A stretch of DNA of 64,000 nt from Deinandra increscens subsp. villosa. Its lineage: Eukaryota; Streptophyta; Magnoliopsida; Asterales; Asteraceae. The position numbers were made by a program, and so were the translations under genes. The first letter of the stretch is position 1, and each line of letters starts with the position of its first letter. The stretch spans positions 8,772,766 to 8,836,765 of the forward strand of contig JBCNJP010000006.1 in NCBI GenBank assembly GCA_039602395.1, given 5' to 3'. The notes under the pieces were generated by a model. It did not search any database and was not told the origin of the DNA. It saw nothing but the letters and a program-made list of their open reading frames with translations. Below, one piece after another: positions 1 through 12,437 of the stretch.

Positions 1-1116
1 TATCTAAACAGAGTGTGTAATTTTATCAAAGCTTTGTATGGTCTTAAGCAAGCTCCTAGAACTTGGTATGAAACCCTTTCCAATTATCTCTTGGAGAATG
101 GGTATAGGAGAGGAGCAATTAACAAAACACTTTTCATCAAGAAAATTGGTAAAGACATGTTGATGGTTCAGATATATGTGGATGACATCATCTTTGGTTC
201 CTCCAATTCTGCTCTTTGTAAAGAATTTGAAGCTCTTATGCAAGCTAAGTTTGAGATGAACTCAATGGGAGAACTCGGTTTCTTCTTGGGGCCGCAAGTG
301 TAGCAAACTGCCTGTAGTATTTTCTTGAATCAATCTAAATATATTCAAGATATGTTTAAACGTTTTGATACGCAGTCAGCTTCTAGCACCAAAACTCCCA
401 TCTCCACATCCCACAAGCTTACAAGTGGCTCAAGTGGTGAACCTGTGGATGAGCACATGTATAGATCAATGGTTAGATATCTGATGTATCTCACAATAAG
501 TAGGCCAGAAATTATGTTCAGTTTTTGCATATGTGCAAGATACCAAGCATCACCAAAGGAACCCCACATATTGGCACTTAAAAGGATATTCAGATATTTG
601 AAGGGTCAACCTAAGTTAGGCTTGTGGTATCCTAAGAATTCTGATTTCACCTTCAAAGCATTCAGTAATAGTGATTACGGAGGCTGCAACCTGGATAAGA
701 AGTCAACTTCAGGCGGATGTCAGTTTCAAGGGGAGAGACTTGTATCATGGCAATGCAAGAAACAAACTTGTGTTTCTACTTCTACTCCTGAAGCTGATAT
801 ATTGCTGCTTCAAGCTGCTGTGGTCAAGTTCTGTGGATTCAAAATCAAATGTTAGACTATGGAATCACATTCATGGAAACATCCATCTTTGCAACACAAA
901 AGTGCCATCTCTATCACCAATAACCCCGTGAAGCACTCCAAAACAAAGCACATCGACATCAGGTATCATATTTTTAGAGATTGTACTGAAAAGAATTTAA
1001 TCAAATTACTTAAAGTTCACACGGATAGCCGATTAGCTGATTTATTCACAAAAGCTTTTGATAATACAAGATTCTTCTACCTCATTATAGCTATTGGTAT
1101 GATGAACTTTGATTAA
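1..1116 (+). pseudogene. Ty1/copia pol C-terminal part: reverse transcriptase and RNase H remnant
   Basis: This is the end of a copia polyprotein that enters from outside the window. The first 300 bases encode the RT segment KALYGLKQAPRTWY followed by the catalytic YVDDIIFG block, both hallmarks of copia RT. The RNase H part follows, with KSTSGGCQF and LVSWQCKKQ near 690-770. The terminal HSKTKHIDIRYH block lies near 935-970 and a C-terminal TDSRLADLFTKA block near 1020-1060. One in-frame TAG at 301-303 interrupts the RT-RNase H linker. The region around 800-900 is frameshifted, and the RNase H C-terminus continues in another frame to a stop at 1114-1116. The product cannot be functional. The downstream neighbour in the same orientation is the extra ORF, then a polypurine tract and LTR, so all belong to one element. 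Confidence 0.92.
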
Positions 1117-1859
1117 ATTTTTTTAAGAAACCTTTAATAAAGAAGACCTTTGTGTCAAAGAGTCCGTCTCTTAATACAAAAAGAAAAAGAAAAGGAAAAT
1201 CTTTGTGTTAATTAAAAACCATTTTGATTATTAGTCAGTATCTTCTATCAAACTATTAAAATTAAGACAAGTAATTTTCTAAAATAAATGTGTTTTTGTT
1301 TTTCCGATTCAAGTTCCGGTTCAACCTGTGATAAAACAAATTTTGATGTTCTCTCGGTGAACATCAACCGTAAATAAGCTTTGTCGTATACGTGGAAAAG
1401 TTGTTAAAAAAAATTCTTCCAAGCGGAAAAATGTCCACTTGAAGTTCAAACAGAAGAAATTTGGTTTTTAAAATAAAGGAGAAAATGGGTTCCGCTTGAA
1501 CTTCCGGGTCAACGGTTAAATATGTTTTACATTTAATTACCCGGAAGACACCTTTTCTAAGCGGATATGCATTGAATTATCCATTAAATTTTTAAACATT
1601 AAATATCCGAGGTTCAGTAAAATATCTTAAAGATAAGGACATGATTCTGGGGTAGTACCATATAAACCCTAAAGCACAAGTCACATCAGTCACTGAACGG
1701 TTTTTTCAAGTTCTCTCTCCTCCATGTCACCCACGTCAAAGTAAAAGCCCTAAATACCGTCATTCCTCACTTTTCTTATAACTCCCACTCCCAAATTCTC
1801 TAAATTCTCCATAACTTCCAAGAAAACCATCAAATATCTCTCCAAATCCAACAAATTCC
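1117..1859 (+). other. Spacer between copia pol and extra ORF
   Basis: No coding potential is visible. The stretch is AT-rich with scattered short motifs such as AAGCGGAA and CCGGTTCAAC. Similar motifs recur in the LTR at 5520-5650, so they are probably element-specific rather than host sequence. The last 150 bases are pyrimidine-rich and precede the ATG at 1860, like a 5' leader or an intron upstream of the extra ORF. Confidence 0.6.
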
Positions 1860-4800
1860 ATGGCTCCAAAAGCAAGCACAAGTGGCAAACTGGCCGACGG
1901 AAGTTCTAAGTTCACCGTAGAACACAATCTGGTGGCATATCTCGAAAACCCAAGAATTCTTAAAGAAATGATCTCCAAAAGCAAGCCATGATAGAATTCT
2001 TAAAGAAATCACACTTTCATCACACGCTTACAGTTGAAGTAGTGATCTATGAAGAAATTATGGAAGAGTTCTGGTCAAATTCTAAAGTTGTCGAAGACAG
2101 TGATGGTGTCGAAAGTATCATTTCCAGGGTGAAGGGTATAGATGTGGAAATCGATGAAGCAAAGGTTCGAAAAGCTCGAAACTGAGAGATGAAGAAGGGT
2201 ACCTTATGATTGATGCCAAGTATTAATGGCCACTATTCAGGGCAGTTGGCTATGCCGGTTCCACACCAGTAAGACAATTAAGAAGGGGAAACTACCATAC
2301 AAATGGCGTTTTCATGCCCACATCCTACTGGTGTGTCTAACTCCAAAGAAGGGAGGATTTGATGAACTCGCGGGTGAACAAGCATCAACATTTTATGCTG
2401 TGGTAAAGGGTGAAAATTTCAATTTCTCTAAACTCATTTTTCATGCCCTAAAATTAAATGTTCAAACCTTTTCCTTTTTCATGTATCCAAGGTTTTTAAC
2501 CTGTATTTTACAAGAGGAATACCCTCAAATTACTTTGAGTGATAAAACTTTACAGCAAAAACTTCTCAATGAGAATACTTTTTCGAACTTGGCTGTCAAG
2601 AAGTCGGCATTTATCAGAAAGGACACTGACCATCCCCTACCAATTCTGAGACAGTTTCCTGATGGACCTTCAAATATTGGGGATCAAGCGGAAACTGTTG
2701 CTGCAACTGAGCAACCTGCTCAAGATGACAGGACTATTAATCCCATAGTCACTGAACCCACATCTGTCCCAACTTCCTCTACCATTCAAACTTACCAATC
2801 CAAAAAGAGGAAGTCATCAACCAATACATCACCACCCATACCACTTCATCCTCTAAATTCCCTGTTACCATTTTCAAAAGGCACAAAACTGTGGTTGCTA
2901 GGTCTCCTCCACCTATGCCCACTGAACCTACCGAAGCTTCAAGCCCCGCTAAAGGCAAAAAGCCCAAGTGGAAGCTAACCAAATTGGGATTATCTCTTAG
3001 GGATGAACCTTCATATGAGGTGGAGTCAATAGACAAGGATGCACACTCCCCATCCAACAGGTTCTCACCCCTAACATCCGTATCACCTAGGAGTGACAAT
3101 GCATTCAATCCTGATCCAAATGATGGTGTTATTAACTCACCCACCTCATTACATGAGAACATTCTAATGGATTTGCATTGAACCAACACTCTACATTTGA
3201 GGTGAATCTTAGGAGTAAAGAAGAGATTCATGTAGAAAGGGTTGCTGCTGCACATGTGTCCACACTGGAACCTGTTGTCAGTAGTAACATCAATAAGACC
3301 CAATCTACGGCAATTCCCTCTGAATCAGCTCCCGCGGGTTCTTCATTGGAACCAAGGGAACCTGAGAGAGTTGTGGAGAATCTCAGGTTCCAAGAAGCCA
3401 TGGGTATTGAGCTTGATCAATCTCGGATTGATGGCTTAGCTTTATCCACGGATACTGGTAAAAAGCCCAGTTGAGGACAGCTATACACTACCCTGAATTG
3501 ATGACTCTATACAAGTCACTACAGCAGGTGGATGATCTTAATGCAACTGTTGTAAATCTGGTTCAAGCTCAAGCAACACCTGCAGAACAAATCACTACAC
3601 CTCAGGTTGAAGCCAGTTCTTCGAACCCAGACATGGTTCATTCAGTTGAAGCTGATCCTGCCAAATTGGAGAGAAAACTGCTACTTCACCATTATCATCT
3701 TTTGCATACAACTAGGAGATTGAAGAAACAGAGAGACTTCCGGTTAAAGTTAGATTAGCTACATTCAAGAAGGCAGACATTCAACCTTTCTCTATGGAAG
3801 AGAGTTGGGAAACTATAAGGAACAACCAATTAGTTGTTGTGTCCCCATTCAAAGACCCCACTCTAACTCTACTTGTCCAATCTTCCATGCTTATTACTCG
3901 TACCCTCCCTAAGCACATCAATATGGTGATAAGGTTGATGAGAGATGTGATCATCCCAAGGGAAAAGGCCTTTGCTCAATCATCAAAGGATGTGGCCTCC
4001 AGCAGCTGGGTTATGGCAGAAAATGTGGTGATAGAAGAAGCAATAGAAGAGCAAAGTGGAACTAGAGTGGTTGAAACTGAGAGAATGGATGTGAGAACAC
4101 TGAGGTAATAGAATCAGATGACAAAGTAATTCAAGTCACCAAACCAAAGGTGGTGACAAAAGTTTAAGCTGAAGTTCAAGGTGAAGGTCAAGCTGAAACT
4201 CAGACTCACATAGAAGTAACTGAAATTGATGAGAATGCAACTGATGTAGAGAAAACTGGAAGATTTGATGAGAACATCTCCATCTTTGGAACTAACCAAT
4301 TTATATTCCAACCGGAAGTTTAATCGGAAAATTAGCCAGAAGATGAGACTGAGGATGTTGCTTAGACCCTTGTATCTATGCAAACAGTTCAAGCGGATGA
4401 GCCACTTCAAGCGAAAGAACCAGTTGTAGCTGATAATGCTCTGGTGATTCATCAGGCTATGCAAACTGAAGAGGCTGCAGCTCTTAGCAAATTTGTAGAA
4501 GATGCTAGAATAGCAGCAGAAAATGAGAGGCTGGCTAAAGAATATAAGGAGGAGTTGGAACTGTATTTAATTGACTTTGTGGTAGAAGGAGTGTTTGAAG
4601 AAGCTAAAAAGAGATCAGCTGAATGGAGAATGATATTTATGATTTGGTAAGGATGGATGATAAAGAAAAGGACAGGTTGATGAGCATTGTCTCAAGGATG
4701 CCTACCAAATTGGTCAAGAATGATGATAATTATGAACTTCTCAAGAAGGTGAAGAGAATTATAGTCTTAAGGAACTGGAAAACAGAAGAAGAGGCATTCA

Positions 4801-5402
4801 ACATGAAGGTCATAGAACTCTACGGCTACATTGACTTCCTTTATTAAAAGCTGAAAGGAGATGAGTTTGTTGTTGATCACACCCTGGTTATGCCTGATCC
4901 CTCTACAACCATCTTAGGTATGTCAAAACTGCCATTTATTAGACCCGAACCTGATGTAGAAGATGCAGATGCACCAATGATGCCACCACCTTTTATAACT
5001 GAATTGTTTCCTTCCCTTAGACAAAACCAATTATCCTCATTACCAAAAGGTCCAACCTCCTACAAATCATTCAAACCAAGAAAGCAAAAGTATATCCATC
5101 CCAAATACAGAACTGATAATTTTACCCCATTCACTCCCTTTGACCCAAAACCAATAGCCTTCCTCAGCTCTGGACATGTCTGATATATTCCCAGAAACTC
5201 CTGCACCAATAACCAATAAACCACCCTCAAAATCTCAAACATTACCTTCTTTCACCATTAGAGAACCTCTGCTGAGCCTTCTTCTTCTTTAGTCAAAGGA
5301 AAAGAAAAGATGCTAATAGAAGAAGAGAAGAAGAAGATGATTGTTCATAGAAGGAAAAAAAACAGTCCGGGTGATGACCCAAGGGGGAGTGAGAGTTGTT
5401 GA
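1860..5402 (+). pseudogene. Copia extra ORF (env-position gene), copy 1, decayed
   Basis: This gene lies between copia pol and the 3' LTR, the position used by env-like or additional ORFs in some plant copia lineages. The start ATG-GCT-CCA-AAA is at 1860 and the N-terminus contains EHNLVAYLENP. Aligned by eye with the copy inside the CACTA element at 38 kb, it shares FLKKSHFHHTLTV (FLEKSNTHFALTV there), KWRFHAHILLVCL, FNFSKLIF and MYPRF. The C-terminal part keeps RTDNFTPFTPF, where the other copy has RADNFTPIVP. The reading frame is broken many times, and a 17-base direct duplication near 1950 and 1993 disrupts the N-terminus. Middle and C-terminal parts are rich in S, T, P, E and Q and look disordered, with coiled-coil-like segments near 4450-4850. 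Function is unknown; I recall homologues labelled hypothetical or longin-like in daisy-family annotations, which I would not trust as a function. Confidence 0.75.
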
Positions 5403-5467
5403 AGACGTGACTACAAGTGAATTTTGAAGATAGCTTCGATGATGGTAAATAATTTGACAACATCAGC

Positions 5468-5479
5468 TTAGGGGGAGAT
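5468..5479 (+). other. Polypurine tract of the copia element
   Basis: TTAGGGGGAGAT lies directly before an LTR starting TGTAAGC. A G-rich tract of this form next to the 3' LTR primes plus-strand synthesis in copia elements. A second similar purine run, AAGGGGGAGTGAGAG, lies about 80 bases upstream near 5390. Confidence 0.75.
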
Positions 5480-6133
5480 TGTAAGCAATATCGCATTTGA
5501 TATTTCTGATTGAAGTTTATTTTGAAGAAGTTCCGGCTGAACTAGGTTCAAGCGGAAATCTGAGTCCAAGCGGAAGAAGCCATTGAACCGGAAGAAGCAA
5601 TTTTATCCAGACGGGAATATTTCGGGTGAACTCCGTTATCCACCAGATAAAGAGTTCAACCGGACGTTTCCTGTATAGTCTTTTCAGCAGTCTAATCCTT
5701 GCAAAAGCTTTCTGGTTGCTTCCTTTTGTATCAAAGCCACTCTCCTAAAGTAGTATCTTGCTGATCACACGCCATCAAGTCTATCGATCGAAGATTATTC
5801 TTTTGGTAGTATAGTTTAAATATTGTAATCAACGGTCTAGATGACGTATGGAAATCAATGGCTATCATTGATTTCCCTTAGCACTATATATAGCATAGTT
5901 GGTTCTCAACATTTGTACGCATGCTTGTATGCAAAACAATGTGTCATATTGTTGAATTAATGCAAATAGTGCCGAGTAAATTTTTACTTCGTGTGTTACT
6001 ATCTTATGCAAACAACTATTATTTACAAGTTTTAACCGGTTAAGTAGAGTGGAGATTAACTTAATTCCGCAAGGTTAATCTTACAAGCAAATCTTGTAAT
6101 TAAACTAAGTGTTAAATATCTCAATCCTATACA
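5480..6133 (+). repeat. 3' LTR of the copia element
   Basis: The LTR begins TGTAAGCAATATCG immediately after the polypurine tract and ends in CCTATACA. It contains a TATA-like CTATATATAGC near 5884 and several AAGCGGAA or TTCAACCGG motifs in its first 200 bases. The 3' boundary is supported because the following bases match, in reverse, the uninterrupted sequence of a related element at about 27880. That shows where the copia element inserted. The matching 5' LTR lies outside the window, so identity and age cannot be judged. Confidence 0.72.
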
Positions 6134-7580
6134 ATTAGGTCGATCTTTCGATACGCAGAGAAATTTCGATCGTTTAAGAAAATAAAGAAAATCAAACAAG
6201 TTTAAATCTTTGTAAAATGAACACATGTATACACAGTGACTTCTCGTTTTGATTTTTCACACATTTTCAATTTTTATCATGAAATACACTTCAAGATGTT
6301 ATCACTAGGTCAATGAGTCAGATACGTAAGCCAAGGTACCATCATTTCCCAATGATCAATTTCACAAAATTCTATATATTTTACATGTATTCACCTTCTC
6401 TATGTATTTTGCATGTATTCACATTCTCCCCATATCATTCCATAACATACATTTTCTCCCCCTAAAATGAAAAAATCTAATTTTGAAATTTTCATTTTAT
6501 GAAAATAAGACACTATTTTTGACATTTTCAAGTTTCTCCCTCGAAACAATAAACGAAATGTAAAGAAAGAAAATTGATCAACAGACACGGTTACATGTCT
6601 GTTTTAGCTTTTAGAAAAATTACAGGTTAGAAAGATGAATCATGAAATTTAAATTAAGATAAGTAGAATACTCCTCCATCAGTAACTTTTCAATCACCGA
6701 TAGGTATTCTAGAAGTACATGCACGCTGGTCAAACACATTAGTTTTTAATGACCCGAAGCGATATGCTTCTGGTCGACCAGTGTCCTGGTTTTTTTTCGA
6801 AACCACCTTAGGTTACCATTGTTGTTGTTGTTTTGGTAATTCAATATTTGATGAAACAGTCATAGTTGGATGTGACGAACAACCTATAATTGGAATCTTT
6901 GTAAATTTAGGAACAAAATGTTCTTGTTTTTGAAATTATGTAGGTTGAAATTCATCAAATACTATGCCATGTTCATCAATGAACTTTTGTTTGACAGTTT
7001 TACCAACATACAGAACCTTTTGTTTTTTCTGAGTAAACACAGTAGGAATCGGACAATATTGTGCCATATGTCCCTTTTTGTGACAATGTAACACAAGCGA
7101 CTGCTCTTATCCCACTGTTTAGGAACCTGCATAGCTTCAGAAAACATATTATCTACAAAATGATCATAGAAAGTATCATATACCTAATGCCTGTGATCAT
7201 GAACCCATTTTGATGTTGGGCTTTATGGAGTAGAACCTGATCCTCCAGAAGAAAAATTTGCCTGTTGCTTCTTCTTGTTCTTCTGATCAGTAGTTGTTAC
7301 AAAAACTTCAGATATTTTCTGAGCATCCACACACTGAAGTGGAAATTCTTTATCAGAAAATATTTGTTTCGAACCCTTGAGCTTGTAGAACCTCTCAAGT
7401 TGAACTTTTTCAACTGTAAAAATATCCTTCTGAACTAGTTTCAAGTTAACCCTTTTCAAATTCTGTGGCTTTTGGTCGTTAGAAGAACCAACTTCAGCAA
7501 CATTCTTCTTGAAACCCAAATCGCTATTTTTGTCTGAAATATTCTCTTCCAGACCCGATGATTTATGCTCCGTTCTTTGC
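6134..7580 (-). pseudogene. Minus-strand fragment of a gag-only copia-type element
   Basis: The minus strand encodes the end of a copia-like gag. A zinc-knuckle remnant HKKGHMAQYCP near 7060-7100 is followed by GIVFDEFQPT, matching the plus-strand element near 26930-27030 (GHMAAHCP, then GKIFDELWFP). An upstream segment at 7223-7519 is lysine-rich gag linker. The AT-rich non-coding stretch 6134-6940 matches, in reverse, the region after gag at 27210-27900. No protease, integrase or RT sequence follows gag in either copy, which suggests a non-autonomous family. The fragment is cut on the left by the copia LTR and on the right by an LTR start in the opposite orientation. Confidence 0.65.
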
Positions 7581-7660
7581 TGTTAGAGCATGTTTCTGGT
7601 CGTCTGTGAAGTATCAAGTATAAGTTCAAGGCTACATGATAGGCTGTGTCTGAAGTGACG
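7581..7660 (+). repeat. Fragment of copia LTR 5' end
   Basis: TGTTAGAGCATG is a typical copia LTR start. The following 70 bases match 28780-28850 of the LTR at 28745 nearly base for base. The match ends where GC-rich sequence with CACGCCCC motifs begins. Only the LTR tip is present, and it is inverted relative to the gag fragment on its left. Confidence 0.65.
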
Positions 7661-10234
7661 CCCCCATGCCCCTTCCGACACGCCCCATGTCACTGGTCGC
7701 TAATCAGAAAATTAGAAGCCTTGGGCAGTGTTGGCCTCACGTGACTTCATTTTGGCTTCTTATACATCCCTCCATGCACCTTTCACTCTCATAATCTGGA
7801 AAAGAAGTCAAGAAAGAACATTCCCTTTAAGGTAATCTTCTTCTTGCCCCTTCCTTTTCTTTTTCATGAGCATGCCACATAAGGGCATGAACATCAAGTC
7901 ATTCTCTGCTCCTCATGGTCTTTTTTTTAGCCCTTTTCTTCACCATCTTTTGTTTTCTCAACCTTCCAAGCATGAAGGTTTAGCAACTAAAACCCATTTT
8001 AGTCGTTTTGAGTTTCCTAAATCTAGTTTTTGCTCAAAACAGATGCTAAACCTTGTCCTAAACCGGTTTTTTTTGAAAAAACAAATGGAAATGGGTTAAG
8101 AAAACACAGCTTCACTCAAAATCTTAAGATCGTTGTTGATAGTCCGAAGAACAACACGGGTCGTGCCCAACTAGGCACGGGCCGTGCCACCTGCTGTTCT
8201 TGCATGAATCTTGTGTTTTCATTTTTTTTACAGCAATGGTGGTCATCAAGGAGATCGACGAAAGCAACTCTCAACCAGAGGCACATCCCTCAATTCAATG
8301 TTTGCTCAACCAAGTGCTAACTCTTTGGGCAAACCTTGATGAAGCTTATGAGTGGGAATTAGAGCTTAACGAGAGAGTCAACTTTCTGACGTTAGCTTTC
8401 GAGTTTTTAGCATAGAGATTGGCTAACCTGAAAAAGAGGGTTGACTCCTTCTTCTTGCCACCTTTTGTCCCCTTCGACGCCGGATGGATGGTGGCGGAGG
8501 TGTCCGACGATGTCCAGTTCGTCACCGAAATGCTAGGCGACGAAATGTTCACCGAAGTGCCCATGCTTAATGGAGCAGTTGACAATTTCATCATCAACCT
8601 TGACAGTGACGACGACGTCCCGCAGCCATCTCGCAACCCTGCGGCCCAGTTGAAGAACCCTCGTTTGAGAAGCTTTGTAGAAGCCCATGTAGGAGTAGGT
8701 TGAATAAGTGGTTTGTTGGTAGTGATTCGTGATGGATTTTGGTAGTTTTGATCCTTAGACACTTCGGATGATATGAGTTATTTTGGCATGTTTTGTTGAC
8801 ACATTTAATCATGATCTTGGGATAATTGTATTGCTAAAAACATGTAACACTCTTGATTAAACCACATGAATAAAATAATTTAATTAGTTAGTTTTATTTT
8901 TAGTCTAATTTGCATTTTGAGCTTTTGCACTACAGGTAACAATATTTCTAGTCTGAGTCAGACTGGGAGGTCATGACATTGGCATGGTAACCATTCCACG
9001 GGATAAGCAATCAAAATACAGTGGGGATGCTGCCCCAAAAAAAATTTAAACCCAAACCATTTTTACTGTCTTTGTCATCTAAAAAGGAACGATACACATA
9101 ACAGTTTTCCTCTTAAAATTTAGCCAAATTCCATTGATTTATATACAAATTTTAGAAAATAAATTGAAATATTCCTTTATGGCAAAATGATCAATTTTTT
9201 TTTTGAAAAACTTGTTTATCCCCTTCCCCGTATTCAGTGAGAATTTGAGCCCAATTATAGCATGATCACCTATATGCATGCTCTTTCCCTAAATATTGAG
9301 AGAAACCTGGTGATCCGGCAGAGGTAGAACTTGACATGTGGATACGTTCCAAGATGGACAAAATTAGGAACATTTATTTAAATGATTGAGGCACCTAGGA
9401 TTTTCCCGCCTTCCGTTTCTTAACCCCGTTTCCTTCACTCCAAAAATACCCCTAGTTAACCCCCTTTGATCCTAAACCTTTCGTTTCAAAACCCCCATTT
9501 ATTTTTTGCAGACACCTTATGCAAAATAACCTACCCTTTTACTTCCTTTTATTTTCGTAAAAAGCGGTATTTTCTCTCAAAATTTAACTTGGTGACTTTC
9601 TCTTTCAGAATCATATAAAGGCATAATGTCGATCCAAGGGTCATAGATCTACATCCAGTTGTCGCAAAATCCTCTTTATTTCTTATTTTTTTTATATTTC
9701 CTTAAAAAGAGTAAAGCTCTCTAGAGTAAGTTATCCTTTTGAAGAAAAGTCACTCGTAAAAACCAAATTTTTAGAAAACCCGCTCTTTACAATTTTTACC
9801 CCTTTTTCTCCCATATCCAAACCTTTACTCCAAGCCTACCCTTTAAGTCCTCATGATACTTAAAATGGATTCCAGTGAGATATGTGGCGGTTCGATCACA
9901 TTTCAAGCCTATGCTTTCTGCTCGTCTTCACCCAGGTATGAGTATTCACCCAAATTATCAGATACAATCCCTGAGAGTTGAGTGAATGCTTGTGAGGCTA
10001 ACAAGTTTGGATAAAAATAAATTCCAGTAAAATTTCCATGAATTTTTGTATTTCAATAAAAAATAAGGAAAATCAAAATAAGTCAATGGAATAAAGATGC
10101 CAAAATGACAGAGGACCACTTTTGTGTTCTATCTGACCTATAAGGCACAAGCTGATGAGATCTTTGGGATTATTGGGTTTATCCTGTACAAAGTTTTGCT
10201 TGAGGACAAGCAAACATTTAATTGTGGGGATATT
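7661..10234 (+). mobile_element. 3' portion of an old gypsy-like retroelement, mostly non-coding
   Basis: The only coding-like stretch is at 8236-8703, described separately. From 8704 to 10150 I see only AT-rich non-coding sequence with poly-C and poly-T runs. The terminal block near 10190-10245 (CTTGAGGACAAGCAAA, then GTGGGGATATTTGATAAATC) is the arrangement I know from the 3' ends of plant Ty3/gypsy elements, just before the LTR. Assignment to a clade (Athila/Tat-like) is a guess. CACGGGCCGTGCC-type GC-rich motifs occur both here (8150-8190) and in the presumed LTR (10430-10630). Confidence 0.45.
8236..8703 (+). pseudogene. Unrecognised retroelement-associated ORF with one internal TAG
   Basis: Starting at the ATG at 8236, one frame stays open for 155 codons except for a single TAG at 8413-8415. 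The first half is acidic and leucine-rich (LLNQVLTLWANLDEAYEW) and might form a helix. The second half contains FFLPPFVPFDAGW and an acidic run LDSDDD. A TTTTTTTACAG splice-acceptor-like sequence ends just before the start. I do not recognise the family. Its position upstream of a gypsy-type 3' end suggests a remnant of that element's coding region, but a captured host fragment is equally possible. Confidence 0.35.
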
Positions 10235-11639
10235 TGATAAATCTCAAATTAAACATATATTTTTTAATAATATCTCTCACAAAACGACACAAATCTGAGT
10301 CACTAACATCAAAACAAGTCTCTTTTGTTTTATTTTTAGTTTTTCAGGTTTAAAAGTGTGGAAAATACAAAAGGAACTGATTATGAGCAAAACATAAGAA
10401 AAATATCAAAGTTCTAGATTTTCCAAGCCTGGCACACCCCGTGCCCCAGCTAGCACGCCCCATGCCGCACCCGAAGATCCTCCCGACCTTGTCTCTGATG
10501 GCAAACCATGTCATCGGACACAGCATGACCCGTGCCCAAGCTAACACGACCCCGTGCCATGTCAGAAGGAAGATACCGGATCTTGATGTTGAGTCAGCAC
10601 GGCATGTGCCCAAGCTAGCACGCCCCTTGCCATTTCAGATTTCAGCCTAAAAATAGCGGCTTCCTCCTCATTTGCAACTTGCTCAATTCTTTTCTTTCTC
10701 TCTTACAGTTTTGAGTCATTTGGTATTTTCGAGTCTTGTAATCGAGTTTATAAGAACTCTAACTTAAGCAAGATCTTGTAAGCATTTTGTCTATTTAATC
10801 TTCTTTTTCTCTTAAGCAAATCTTTAAAGCCATGCTTGGCTAAATTCTTATACTTACTTGGGAGGTGACAAACCTCTAGTGGTTTGGGTAATGACCTCCT
10901 AAGCTTGCTTAAGGTGTGTCTAATGACTTTATGAAAACCCTTTTTATTGAAAGTTTATTATTGTTTTTCTAAACCAAACGTGATCTTCGTATCACAGACC
11001 ATTTGAGGAGTCGAAATCCCAAAGGCTGGACTTGTGACACCCGGTCGGTGGACGATGCATTATTCGAAAGGTGACTCGCTTCCCATGCTACATGATACGA
11101 TCGATGTCCTTATGTCTATGTAAGCAAACTCGGCTGACCACGCAGGTGCGGGCTGAAAGTATTTGTTTGGGAATGATGGTTGATAGTATTTTGTTACTTT
11201 ATGGAAGCCGAGATGGTACGTTTTTGTGAACTTGGCTCTGGTTACGTCGGACATACACATGCGGAGAGCTAGGTGAGAATGAAACAGACCAGAGTCCCTT
11301 AAAAGGATCATTTTCATAATAAAATAATCCGGCACGCAGGGTTGTTCCCCTGCTAGTTCATGACGGCGTGTCGAGTACGGTAAGTCGCCGGTTTGAGTGG
11401 GCCCGTAACTAAATAGCGTTATACCACTTTGTTCGGTTACTAGCAGCACCTTCCCACGGCGTTCGTACTCCTCGTAGACGGTTGATCGTGGAGATGGTGA
11501 ATCAGCCTAAGATTCCGAAAGGTGGTTGGTCTTTTGCTAGTAAACGATCTTAAGCAAGACCAAGAGTCCCCATTTCCCAATCTTAACCACTGGTAAGGTC
11601 CCTCAAGTAACACTAACTCTGATTTGCATAACTCTTAAA
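10235..11639 (+). repeat. Gypsy-type LTR and adjoining sequence
   Basis: A polypurine-like tract ATTGTGGGGATATT at 10221-10234 precedes TGATAAATCTC, the likely LTR start. Within it are GC-rich CCCGTGCC and AGCTAGCACGCCCC repeats (10430-10630), followed by a pyrimidine-rich, promoter-like stretch around 10650-10720. The LTR end is not clear. The GC-richer part from about 11030 to 11600 could be LTR or leader. No ORF of interest is visible. The right edge is cut by the Helitron at 11640, and the interrupted sequence resumes at 23647. Confidence 0.45.
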
Positions 11640-11665
11640 CTAGTAATGTACCCGCGCGTTGCGGC
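11640..11665 (-). other. Helitron 3' terminus: hairpin plus CTAG
   Basis: Read on the minus strand, a GC-rich stem (CCGC and GCGG arms, 11652-11664) is followed about eight bases later by CTAG, then host T. This hairpin-CTRR arrangement is the rolling-circle termination signal of Helitrons. Confidence 0.85.
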
Positions 11666-12061
11666 GGCGGAAGTACATAAGCATTATTCGTCATTTGTTC
11701 GCTCGTTATGGCCACACAACAGTTTGGGAATTCATTTGGGAAACAACGAACGCAGTACTTGATCTTTGTTCGTTTATCCATACCCTCGTGATATCTTCGA
11801 ATGTACGTATATTGGTTTTCTCATTTGTATCATCGATTTAGCTTATCTAACCTTGTAGAATTCAAACGAATAATAGCAAACAACCGAATTGAAATAGATA
11901 TTGGTCACAAACATAGTAATTTAAAACCAAAAGAGTTTTAAGATAGAAGTCATCAACATAGTTTTAAGATATCAGTAATAACATAGTAGTTTTGGGTTCA
12001 AAAGCCGGGTGTCAATTAACCTCCATTGTGAGGAAGTCAATTTGGGTCATACGTGCTGCAA

Positions 12062-12292
12062 ATTTCGATGACTTCATCACCAAAGTTTGCCCACTACTCT
12101 TCATCAGACATTGAAGCAGGTGTCACCTCAATTTCCTCTAACGGAGATGTCACCTCAATCTCCCCTAACGGATGTGTCACCTCAATTTCCTCTAATAGGG
12201 GAGCCACTGAAAAAAAAAACATTAAGGTTTTACATTGATTTTATAAAAAAAATGAATGTGGGCAAACTTTGGTGATGAAGTCATCGAAATTT
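12062..12292. repeat. Inverted repeat enclosing a three-copy minisatellite
   Basis: Arms of about 30 bases at 12062-12093 (TTTCGATGACTTCATCACC onward) and 12258-12291 are near-perfect reverse complements. Between them lie three 27-base units beginning GTCACCTCAAT (about 12120-12200). The structure lies in the Helitron just 3' of the helicase gene. As RNA it would form a stem of about 30 base pairs with a loop of roughly 165 bases. Confidence 0.8.
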
Positions 12293-12437
12293 ATTAACTT
12301 ACACATGTACTTCAAACATTTAAGGATAGAAGTGCGTCGTTGTACGCAACGTCGAGTAAATATTTTTGGACGTGCAACATAAAAAACAAGTAAGTTCATT
12401 GATCCTGTAAGACTTCTCGATAAACAAAATTTGAGGT

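Noticed and set aside
2779..3303. 174-aa minus-strand ORF opposite extra ORF copy 1
   Set aside because: No recognisable motifs. The plus strand matches two homologues, so the minus frame is incidental.
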